This document shows positions 55,461-64,000 of a DNA stretch of 64,000 nt, in pieces. The stretch is from the NCBI GenBank assembly GCA_033964015.1, contig CM066920.1, positions 10,879,912 through 10,943,911 of the forward strand, read 5' to 3'. The notes under the pieces are model-generated. The model saw only the letters and a program-made list of their open reading frames with translations, did not search any database and was not told the origin of the DNA. The DNA is from Scolanthus callimorphus. Taxonomy: Eukaryota > Cnidaria > Anthozoa > Actiniaria > Edwardsiidae. Numbering within the stretch: position 1 is the first letter of the stretch; every line of letters begins with the position of its first letter. The position numbers and the translations under genes are program-made.

Positions 55461-57328
55461 GCCTTGGTGTATAAGGTCTATTGGAAATTAAATGTCTAAT
55501 CACTCGAGGCAAGCTCATATTTGAAAGAACGGCCTGATCCGGTGAACAATTCATAAATCGTGCATCCAGCTGGTTTTTATGCTCTTTCCGGGATCCTTGG
55601 GAAAACGACCGCAGTAAATGAGTCTCCCGTTCCTATAAATGCTCACACAAGCAGAGTCTGGCTCTAAATACGTTTAAACTAAGCAAAACCGTTTGTATTG
55701 CAATAAAAACAAAATAATTATATGAATATTCATTGGTGTCATGAACAAAATTATTTCCTAGACTTGAGGTATTTTGGCATCTGGTACTAAAAAAAAGGAA
55801 CAAGAAGAATTTTTTAATAGTGAAAATGTAATTGTGAAAGTAATTTATAAATTTGTTAAGTTTTGAATGTAAATATTTCATAACGGGAGTTTCATAACAT
55901 ACAAATGCCATTCTATTAAAGATGAAAGATAGACCATTATATGATTATACGCATAGCCTCCGGCGGTATATTGATTGTTAAAACATATACTTCAGCTTCA
56001 TTTAAACCAGGAAGCGGAACGGATTATTCTATTGCAATTACTTTCATAAGAACCTTTGCTAAATGAGTTTGCTAAATATTTCTGATTATATGATGTACTT
56101 CTGGCCACAAATTGTGTGGTCAGTTTGACAGTAATAACAACTGGGACTACAAAGCTGCACAGTTGTAACAAAATGTGACAGCAATGTATTTTATATACAA
56201 TGTTTTTCGTTTAAATATTGTATTTGAATAAATATTTGAGGGAAAACGCCATGATTCATTCAAATAAAATCTTAGCATACCTTTTTATTATATTAACTAC
56301 CACACTTTACAAGAATCCCACCCAATCGCTGTGTTCACTCTTGAGATAAATTTTCAACACACGAAGATAAAATTCATATCTCCACGCGGCCATGTAATAT
56401 CCTCTATATCTCCGCGCGCCCACATATCAATTTCTCCTAAGATCTCACGCCCTGGAAGTCTAACACTTAAGGTCTCGTGAAAGGTAAAAATGTAAAAATT
56501 CATAAAATGACTTTTTTCCCGAAATTCATTTGATACAGTCCCGAAAGTATATTTCTAAAACCTCAAATGACGCGTCAACTGTTTTCCTAGGCTTCCATTG
56601 CCCATTCTTTTGTATTGCCCGCCACTCGTTTTCTGTAATTCAATTAACTTTACACGCTTTTTCTAGCACTATAATTTTAGGTCAAATTTGCCCCTTCGCG
56701 AAGCTCCTGACCCCGCACGATTTAGGATATCGGCCTCAAATTTTCTGTGCCTTTAGAAAATGATCACAACTAAAAAATCGTGTGAGGGAATTTTTATTTT
56801 TTACTTGAAAAAGATTTTATGATAAATTTTGCGGCCACAAACTGTAAAAAATGCGACTTTCAACTTCGCGACTTAATATTTTCGTAAATATGCAAAATAT
56901 CGAAAATCGCTGACACAGTTTTGCAGTTCATTTCTCCGAGATTAAAATCCGACAAAGTGTGAAATTGTGCAACAAACCGCTAGTGGTCTGGAGCTTCTCA
57001 AGTAAACAAGGTAGTTTTTAGTTTGGGGTCTTAAAAATACAAGAAAAATTTAAACTTCGATAAACTAAACAACTTCATAAGATAGAGCAATGTTTTAGCT
57101 TTAAAATAATATATAGCTGATTATCATAGCATAAATTGCGACGCGACGAGAATGTTTTTCCAAAGACACCCCTCACGGGTCACCTTAACAAAATAAGGTA
57201 ACGATTACTAGCTTTAAATAATAATAATCAGACACGGTAGTTTAATTGTCGTGGTTGTTAAGCCACCATTCTCGATCATTTTCTCAAAAACCTCTTCAAA
57301 ATGATTACCTCCCGTCTGAGAAACCTAC

Positions 57329-57472
57329 CAACACATGTGACTCCATCTCCTGAGTACCCCGTATGACACGTGCAGTAGAACGACCCCTTGCTGTTGGTGC
57401 AGTTGGCGTCCGCGTGACAGTTGTGGGCGTAATGACCCGGGGAGAGGGCGGTGGTATTGCACTCGACAATGT
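57329..57472 (-). CDS. EGF-like exon, two codons shorter
   Basis: 144 nt, phase 1-1, acceptor TTGGTAG, donor GTAGGT. Loop [17 protein letters not shown] is two residues shorter than standard, and V replaces N/D of the calcium motif. TNSKG core as in 63619. Confidence 0.92.
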
Positions 57473-58041
57473 CTACCAATGAAAAAATGAATCTACATCA
57501 GATTTCTAAAGTAATATAGTTTAAGCAATAAAAACAGACTTTATGTTCAAAGACGGCAAGCCTTTCTCAACAAGGATAATAATTAGTCAAATCATACTAG
57601 TGGTCTATTGTTAATGCTGCGTACTGATTGGTTGAGCTACCAGTAGGCTATAAGTTATAGCCTACTAGTAGCGAAAAGTGTCGCATTTGAAAGCCAGAAA
57701 ATGGCAAATGACCAGATCAGAAAACGTTTTTGGCTATACAAATTGACCTACTAGTGTGATTTGACTAAAACAATTATTCCTCTCGCCCTCATGGCCTCTG
57801 AGTCAATAGCCCATTCGGCCTTCGGCCTCATATGGGCTATTGACTAAAAAATTGTTAATATACGTTGCAACGACGCCTAGGCCAAGGGCATACGTTGAAT
57901 TAAAGTCGCGTCAAAGACATTTAAAACAATAGATACTTTGTTATTTGAAAGTGTAATGAGTCGATATCTTTTGCGTTTTGTTTTCGAAACTGAAATCCAT
58001 TCTATTCACAAAGCGTGTCATGCCTGCAATAAATATCTTAC
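57473..58041. other. intron with palindromic MITE-like sequence
   Basis: TAGGCTATAAGTTATAGCCTA (57651) is a near-palindrome. CATACTAGTGGTCTATTGTT and CTACTAGTGTGATTTGACT may be element ends; GGCCTTCGGCC palindrome at 57818. No exon. Confidence 0.5.
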
Positions 58042-58190
58042 CAACACACGTGACTCCGTCCCCTGAGTACCCATATGACACGTGCAGTAGAACGACCCCT
58101 TGGTGTTAGTGCAGTTGGCGTCCGCGTGACAGTTATGGGCGTAGTGACTATGGTACACTGCCAAAGCAGTCGTATTGCATTCATTGATGT
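58042..58190 (-). CDS. EGF-like exon with one-base deletion
   Basis: 149 nt, donor GTAAGA. Loop [19 protein letters not shown] through CTCHM in frame, then shifted because plus strand GAGTACCCATATGAC has one base too few (about 58068-58072). Confidence 0.85.
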
Positions 58191-58807
58191 CTGAAAATGG
58201 AGATTGTATTTTTAAGGTTAACGAGAACAAAAATTTCAGGGGAAGTCCATTTTGGAGATTTCAGTAATTTCAGGCTTTGGTGGACGCAAATCTTGTACCA
58301 GAGTAATATTAGGGATATTCAAATTCTGTTTGCATTTTAATGGAATAGATGTATCTCATTAACTGATGTAACACCAAAAACCAATTTCCATTTGGGTCAG
58401 TCCACTACCATTTCCCAGTGTATTGTGAGGACTTCAAAATTAGAAACGGTTTCTTTTCACAAGATAGTACTTTGTGCTAGATTTTTTTGTCAACTGCTTG
58501 CTCGAACTGCTAGTGGATTTCTTCTTAATCGCTCATATTTTCAACAACAAAAAAACTCAATCCATTTGACATATTTTAAGGTGTCGCTAATAATGGAATC
58601 TTCGAACATGGTGGTCATGGGACGTAACTGAAAAGTTCACCAATGGATCAGTTTAGAAGTAACTTTTATTGAGGTGTCAAAATACAATAGAACCGTTCCA
58701 TTGCAAAACGTATAACAATATTTTAGTGTGTTATATATATGTGGCTTTTAAAACACAAAAAGGGATTTAGAATAGTCGTGCGATTGACACCCTCGCGTTT
58801 AACTTAC
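58191..58807. other. intron, nothing recognised
   Basis: 617 bp; no feature seen. Confidence 0.5.
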
Positions 58808-58828
58808 CCATCCAAATAACACCGTCAC
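58808..58828 (-). pseudogene. EGF exon-end remnant with second splice donor
   Basis: The minus strand reads GDGVIWMG followed by GTAAGT, the end of an EGF exon with Cys changed to Trp. It lies immediately after the real donor of exon 58833, so two donors stand 25 bp apart. Using the second would pass through TGA. Confidence 0.65.
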
Positions 58829-58832
58829 TTAC

Positions 58833-58982
58833 CAACACATGTGACTCCATTTCCCGAGTAGCCAATGTGACACGTGCAGTAGAACGACCCCTTGGTGTTG
58901 GTACAGTTGGCGTCCACGTGACAGTTGTGGGCGTAATGACCGTGATATGGTGCCAGGGCCGTCGAATTACATTCATTGATGT
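58833..58982 (-). CDS. EGF-like exon, 50-residue type
   Basis: 150 nt, donor GTAAGT. Loop [26 protein letters not shown]; end SGNGVTCV. Confidence 0.93.
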
Positions 58983-59088
58983 CTACGAAAAGCAAGCCAG
59001 AATCCCCCATATGTTAGCTACTGACAAACTAATTTACCCTGCATTACTTTATTTGACAAGCTCTTATGTATTTCTCTGTTCCATTTCA

Positions 59089-59121
59089 GTCTGCGTGACA
59101 GTCGTACTTGTAATGGCTGTA
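59089..59121 (-). pseudogene. EGF exon remnant (loop part)
   Basis: The minus strand reads YSHYKYDCHAD then a stop, clearly matching [11 protein letters not shown] of the array. No splice sites or remaining body. Confidence 0.7.
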
Positions 59122-59857
59122 CGGCCAGACCACTGATCACCAATCAAAACTTAAATCACCAATTATAAAAATATCATCCAAAACTAGTAAAGAATGCTTT
59201 CAACATGATTTGGTAAAAATGTGAGGTCATTTGGATGTAGGATTGCAAAGATATTTGGGGATTCTAACTACAGCTTACGCTACCTTACATGAGAAAAGGT
59301 GACTCATTTCAAATCGGTTACCCCAACCATGTTTCAAACATACTAAATTTGCCATCTTAATTCGCTCAAATCTTAGCAATCCTTCATCGAAATCTCCTGA
59401 AATTTTTCATACTGCTTCCTTTAGACTAACTCTTACAAATTCAGAGAATGTTTTTGTATTTTGTGACACTAATCATTTTCGTGTTGTTCCTTTATTATTG
59501 GATGAGGTTGAGCATGATAGTGAGATTTGTCAAGGGCGAGGTTTCTGTTATCTGCCCAAGCAAACTTGAGATGGATAAGTAACTCCAGTCGATGACAAAT
59601 ATCAGAGCCTGAAGAAGGCTCTCTCGGCAAAAATCATAGCATATTCGTAAAATTGGAAATATTTTTCAAACATTGATAAAATTGGCTTCATTTCCGAAAT
59701 GAAAATGAAAATGACGCTTGTGTCAATCCAGGCTATTTCAGTGCATCAAACTTATGATCGTTAAAATGACGTCACGAGAATCGCGCCAACAAGGTTTTGT
59801 TGCGATCAGTATTGAAAAATATGCATGGGTGATAATAATAATTAGTAACAACACAAA

Positions 59858-60113
59858 TAGAGCGGATTTCACATGACTGTCTAGACTTGTTATGTAATTG
59901 CGATTGCTTTGCGTTCTCATTGGCTACTCGTTCTTCTCAGCCAATCAAATTCTGTAGTAAATACAATTGTGTAATTACTTAGTAATTGGTTCGGCTTGTG
60001 ATTGGCTGAGAGAAAAGCCATTTAGGAGCAAGTCATGATTTATCTCGATTCTGATTGGTTAGTGATTGCTCAATTGCAATTGTTTTCACGACAGTCATGT
60101 GAAAACCGCTCTA
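59858..60113. mobile_element. TAGAGCGG-type MITE, copy 3 (inverted)
   Basis: Ends TAGAGCGGATTTCACATGAC and GTCATGTGAAAACCGCTCTA; the interior is the reverse complement of copy 1. 256 bp, same length as copy 1. Confidence 0.82.
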
Positions 60114-60381
60114 TAGTTAATCCTAAGCAATTTATCAATCGCATAAAATGAGATCGGCCAGTGAGAAAACTAATAATCCTCACGTGGGAAATGTCGATTA
60201 TCATGGAAGAAGTGCCACTCATATCTCCGTGCGCCCACGCCACAATATCTATATTGCTGTTATTGTTTATGTAACGAGACGTTGTAAATAAATTCATTGA
60301 TTCATTATCCTGCATCGGTTGTATTGTGATACTACTTATCTAAAAGAATCAACTTCAACGTCTGCATGTTCGATATCTTAC

Positions 60382-60531
60382 CAACGCATATGGCACCATC
60401 TCCTGAGTATCCCGTGTGACACGTGCAGTAGAACGATCCCTTGGTGTTGGTGCAGTTGGAGTCCGCGTGACAGTTGTGGGCGTAATGACTGTGGTATGGA
60501 GCCAGGGCCGTGGAGTTACACTCATTGATGT
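60382..60531 (-). CDS. EGF-like exon, 50-residue type
   Basis: 150 nt, donor GTAAGA. Loop [19 protein letters not shown]; end GDGAICV. Confidence 0.93.
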
Positions 60532-60590
60532 CTACGAAAAAATAAAAACAAATTAAAAAACCCTTATTTTAACTACTGACACCAAAGACA

Positions 60591-60863
60591 ATAGCTTTAT
60601 TATTTCAGATAACTATCTAAAACTAATCGCTATACAAAACCACTGGCCAATCAGAGTGGAAGCCATTCAACAACAATCCAATAAGGAGGCGAAGTAAGTC
60701 AGACGTCGTTTAGTCACGACGTGAGTTATGGCGCGTTTTGATTTAGTTCGCAATTTGATTGGCTGAAAGACGAAAGAACGAAAGACTATTGCTCTCGACC
60801 AATAGAAACGCTGACTAAACGCAAGTCTGGCTTTCTTTCGGCGATCATCTGAAATTCGCTCTA
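60591..60863. mobile_element. foldback MITE related to 33625-33862
   Basis: The right end GATCATCTGAAATTCGCTC is clear; the left end TTATTTCAGATAACTATC is degraded. The interior has GGCCAATCAGAGTGGAAGCC and GACTAAACGCAAGTC. Confidence 0.55.
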
Positions 60864-61128
60864 AAGCACTACATAAAACACTAAAGCCCTGGCTAAACTA
60901 GGACACATGTACAAGTGCGCAACATTGTAGCCGGACACATATTTCCTTGATGTTTCCTTGTTTAGCCACGCGAGAAACGTTGTCGCGCGCAACAGATTTT
61001 GTAGTCGGGACACACAAAAAAATGTTTCTTCTGCAAGACAAGAAACATTTTGTGTAATCGAGACACGCGTTGCGATGTTTCCTAGTTTAGCCACTCGGGG
61101 GAACACAAATATTACGTTTGCTACATAC

Positions 61129-61277
61129 CAACACATGTGACTCCATTTCCCGAGTATCCAATGTGACACGTGCAGTAGAACGACCCATTGGTGTTGGTGC
61201 AGTTGGAATCCGCGTGGCAGTTGTGTGCGTAGTGGCTATGGTTTCTCGAAAGGCCGCAGGATTACACTCATTGATAT
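61129..61277 (-). CDS. EGF-like exon with one-base deletion
   Basis: 149 nt, donor GTATGT. The break is in the loop: INECNPAAF is in frame, while the conserved [15 protein letters not shown] and core continue in another frame (deletion around 61240-61255, plus strand TTTCTCGAAAGGCC). Splice sites intact. Confidence 0.85.
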
Positions 61278-61355
61278 CTAAAACGAAATGGGTAACGTCA
61301 CCGCTCATATAACATACATGGCCATTCACATGTTGAAGTAAAGTAAACAGCTTAC

Positions 61356-61505
61356 CAACACAAGTCACCCCATCTCCTGAATATCCAATGTGACACGCGC
61401 AGTAGAACGACCCCTTGGTGTTGGTGCAGTTGGAATCCGCGTGACAGTTGTGTGCGTAATGGGAATGAGAGGGCGCAAGGGCGTTCGTTTGGCACTCATT
61501 GATGT
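61356..61505 (-). CDS. EGF-like exon, 50-residue type
   Basis: 150 nt, donor GTAAGC. Loop [35 protein letters not shown] (A for T). Confidence 0.93.
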
Positions 61506-61638
61506 CTACAGAAACCAAATTGAGAGTTTAAATACATTGACTTTATTCGAACCCGTATTATGCAGCAGCCATACCAATTCAACATCTCTATTCATGTTTA
61601 GCCTGAAGATGTTTCAGCCCTAGTGTGGACGCACACTA

Positions 61639-62021
61639 CAGTAAAAACCCACGTATAAGAACCTGGATTTTTTAATTTAGCCTAAACAGGTTCTTATATA
61701 AATGGTACTTAAAGCAAACTTAGGCTACCAAGGTTCTTAAAATAGGTTCACTTAAATTTTCATATTAATTCCATTTAAATATATTACAAATAAATTTGAG
61801 GAATTATTTGAATGGTTAACACAATAGACATTAAACATAGTACTTTTAAGCTTGAAAGAAAAATATATATATTCAGCAGTTTACACCTTTACACCTTTTA
61901 CAGCAACCCCACTGATCTAAAATGTTAGCCTTAATAGGTTCTTATGTGGAGGGGGCTTAAAATGAAAATTTTAGCCCAACAGGTTCTTAAAACCCAGGTT
62001 CTTATACGCGGTTTTTTACTG
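61639..62021. mobile_element. TA-flanked foldback element (Tc1/mariner-like)
   Basis: 383 bp, ends CAGTAAAAACCCACGTATAA and the complement of CAGTAAAAAACCGCGTATAA, each next to TA. Interior repeats of AGGTTCTTA; no transposase. Confidence 0.75.
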
Positions 62022-62756
62022 TATTAGTACGACAAAGAAGACAGAACGGTTGGAACGAAACATGTTATTAGTGAAAGATTACTAATGTGTGATTTAACAT
62101 TTAACAGCAAATATGATATGGATCAGGCTGCATAGGAATATGGAATATTATACGAAGATTAATATTTACAAGTGGCTAATGAAGTGTCTACACTACGGCA
62201 TAGCATTAAGTAACAATGAGAAAGTGGCTGTGGAATTAATATTACATATGTTACATATGTTCGTTGTCTTCAGTGGATTTATTGTCATAATATTCCAAGA
62301 GCAGCACTGATCATGAATAAATAAGAACAGGAGGTTAGATTAGTCATGACATCACAGCACAACAACTAGTACACAACAACATTCAGAAATATCTATTAAA
62401 GTTATTATTATTACAACATTTATCCAAAGACCATGTACCCCGAACTCTTGACTATCCTACGTGAGATTACATTTTTATTTTTATTATTTTATTACATTAT
62501 TATTTTTCTTGCTTTTGGATCACGATCTGTACTAAAATAGACATCACACCTCCTCTTGCGCTAGATTGAGCAGAAACTCAATCACTTTTGTTTACGAAGA
62601 ATTGGGTCTTTACTAGTAAATATAGGAATCGTGTTAAATGAATGTCCACCAGAAAGAATCCGTTTTTTTACAGCCCACCTTGCTGAAATTTGACGCCGCA
62701 GGATAGACGAAGCACTTACCTGCGGTTTAACCCTGTCAGTTCCCCAGTGCTCTAAC

Positions 62757-62905
62757 CGAAAGAAATGGTGAGTTGATCGTAAGTCTAAGCTTTGTAAAAA
62801 AAATTGTTGCGGGCTTTCTGTGTCACCATGTGCGCGCCAAAAATGGCGGGAATTTAGGCGTGAAAAGTTTCAACCAATCAGGAACGTTCCTCGCACAGAC
62901 AAGAA
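62757..62905 (-). mobile_element. SINE body fragment, copy 2
   Basis: Plus strand GCGGGCTTTCTGTGTC, GCGCGCCAAAAATGGCGGGA and CAACCAATCAGGAACG match the body of the element at 54998. Confidence 0.7.
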
Positions 62906-63009
62906 AAGAACCCGTCACACAGTAGTTTAGCTACTCAAATAATTTAAAACCTGTCCTCCCGTTTTACAACCAAGCACTTTATTTGAATGGAGGCTGAACC
63001 TTTATAATT

Positions 63010-63155
63010 CCTTAAATTTCTCACCGAAAAGAAATCATCATATTCGTAGTTTAAAAAGTATTGGTCACGGGCTCCCTGTGTCGCACGCACGCACGCGCGA
63101 TAAAATGGCGGGAAACATTCAGTCAATCACAAACGTTTGCCGGACAGACGCTAAG
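63010..63155 (-). mobile_element. SINE body fragment, copy 3
   Basis: Plus strand CTCACCGAAAAGAAAT, GGGCTCCCTGTGTCGCACGC, AAAATGGCGGGAAACATTCA and GCCGGACAGACGCT match copy 1 almost base for base. Confidence 0.75.
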
Positions 63156-63618
63156 AGTTTCAATAAATCAGATACACAACTGTGACAATAAGGAAATCGA
63201 GGCACAAGCCTCATCAGGTTCGCTTTAACAAAGACCAGATATTTATCATAAAGCGGGGACGACTGCCAGCCACATCGACTCTACGGTTCATGGTCTACCT
63301 TTGGATAAATGTATATGCTCACAAACAAAGTGGTAGTCAATGCAGAATATGAAAGTGCAATGTGAAAATACAGACCGCCGCATTTCCATGCAACTTTAAG
63401 AACACTGGAAGATTGCTGGATGATTTTCTACACTTTCTGGGAAAGGGGACGTTCACCCATTCCATTAGACACCAATTGTGCGAAAGCGTCATTTTTCGTT
63501 TATTCTGACTGACAAATTTCGTCTTTATTTTCAGAACAAAAGGGCGGCGCAATGATCACTTTTCCTGTGCAATGGTTACGGATTTTTGCAGAAAAAGAGC
63601 GGATTTCAGATGACTTAC

Positions 63619-63768
63619 CAACACATGTGACTCCATTTCCTGAGTACCCCGTATGACACGTGCAGTAGAACGACCCCTTGCTGTTGGTGCAGTTGGCGTC
63701 CGCGTGGCAGTTGTGTGCCAGGTATCTGTGTGTTCCAGACAACCCCGAGGTAAAGCACTCATTGATGT
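63619..63768 (-). CDS. EGF-like exon, outermost in window
   Basis: 150 nt, donor GTAAGT. Loop [24 protein letters not shown] core; end SGNGVTCV. Its phase-1 acceptor shows that more exons lie to the right of the window. Confidence 0.93.
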
Positions 63769-64000
63769 CTGAAATGTGGAAGCGAGGTGATCAAAGAACT
63801 GTTGTTGTTGCTACTGTTGGTCGTTTTTAAAGCCGGGGAAATCTCAAGGTACAAAATCTCTCAACTCGTCGCGCAACATTGTTGCGTTGCATGATTTGCG
63901 CGTTTTTCACTCGCGTTACAACTTGTCATGCAGCAATAACATTTGTTTTAAGTTGTAAAAACGTTTTGCGCGAAGTAGAGCGCTGGGCTACTTTGAGCCA
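63769..64000. other. intron, nothing recognised
   Basis: Contains a short TTGTTGTTGC stretch; no exon. Confidence 0.5.

Larger units (their letters stand above)
54929..57328. other. 3' part of the 6.4-kb intron
   Basis: Contains the SINE at 54998-55236 and a transposon fragment at 55255-55460. From 55470 to 57328 the DNA is AT-rich and I see no exon or named element. Confidence 0.6.
58983..60381. other. 1.4-kb intron with remnant, ribozyme-like word and MITE
   Basis: Contains the remnant at 59089, the word CCTGAAGAAGGCTCTCTCGG at 59608 (Penelope-like end type, see rejected list) and the MITE at 59858-60113. Confidence 0.6.
61506..63618. other. 2.1-kb intron with mariner-like MITE and SINE pieces
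   Basis: Holds elements at 61639-62021, 62757-62905 and 63010-63155. The segment 62025-62750 is AT-rich with nothing recognised. Confidence 0.6.
4580..63768 (-). other. giant multi-EGF adhesion-GPCR-like gene (partial, both ends outside window)
   Basis: About seventy minus-strand exons are separated by introns of roughly 70 bp to 6.4 kb. From the 5' side they encode 63 EGF-like repeats, a SEA-like module, 2 EGF repeats, an HRM module and the start of a GAIN domain. Nearly every EGF exon begins by completing a D codon (G|AT or G|AC) and ends with the first base of a G codon, so exons are phase 1-1 and can be skipped or duplicated without breaking the frame. The EGFs carry the calcium-binding start D-I-N/D-E-C and the Asx-hydroxylation pattern C-x-N-x4-F/Y-x-C-x-C. 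The domain order matches adhesion GPCR ectodomains, which act at the cell surface. No signal peptide, promoter, GPS or seven-helix segment is visible. That all exons belong to one transcript is inferred from strand, phase and order; a split into two genes is possible. Confidence 0.75.

Noticed and set aside
59600..59640. Second hammerhead-like motif (CCTGAAGAAGGCTCTCTCGG then CAAAAATC)
   Set aside because: Core CUGAAGA is present but stem II and the GAAA segment are not intact; too degraded to call.

Overview
The window is eukaryotic and most probably from an anthozoan cnidarian such as a reef coral. That is inferred from the gene architecture (many-EGF adhesion-GPCR-like genes, intronless class A receptors) and the repeat content (BEL/Pao, LINE, tRNA-derived SINE, many short inverted-repeat elements). 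There is no operon structure and coding DNA lies in short exons.

Most of the window, 4580 to 63768, is read on the minus strand as one very large gene. From 5' (right) to 3' (left) I count 65 EGF-like exons, nearly all phase 1-1. Sixty-three lie upstream of two SEA-like exons (8322-8038), followed by two more EGF exons, two HRM exons (5864-5190) and a GAIN-like exon (4786-4580). EGF, SEA, HRM and GAIN in this order is the ectodomain of an adhesion-type GPCR. The 5' end lies beyond 64000. The rest of GAIN, the GPS and the seven-helix part are not seen and presumably lie left of base 1. Most repeats are 50-residue calcium-binding EGFs with a variable loop between Cys1 and Cys2 and an almost invariant core. 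Five exons carry a single-base deletion.

The introns hold the rest. A 36-bp palindromic minisatellite occurs twice in opposite orientation (1-590 and about 3405-4185) around a TTAA-flanked foldback element. A degenerate hammerhead-ribozyme-like motif lies at 885-926. A 21-bp minisatellite fills 11654-12736 and a truncated LINE follows it. A Harbinger-like element lies at 18933-19678. A young BEL/Pao retrotransposon (34742-40534) sits on the opposite strand, nine bases from an exon's 5' splice site. Two arrays (about 42312-42913 and 44930-46758) are tandem amplifications of the 5' splice-site region of the adjacent EGF exon. An intronless class A GPCR (54029-54928, plus strand) is nested in the 6.4-kb intron 50880-57328. 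A tRNA-derived SINE and several MITE families fill much of the remainder.

The most unusual points are the arrays of duplicated splice donors, the large set of symmetric interchangeable EGF exons with variable loops, and clustered one-base deletions in C runs that could be either pseudo-exons or assembly error.
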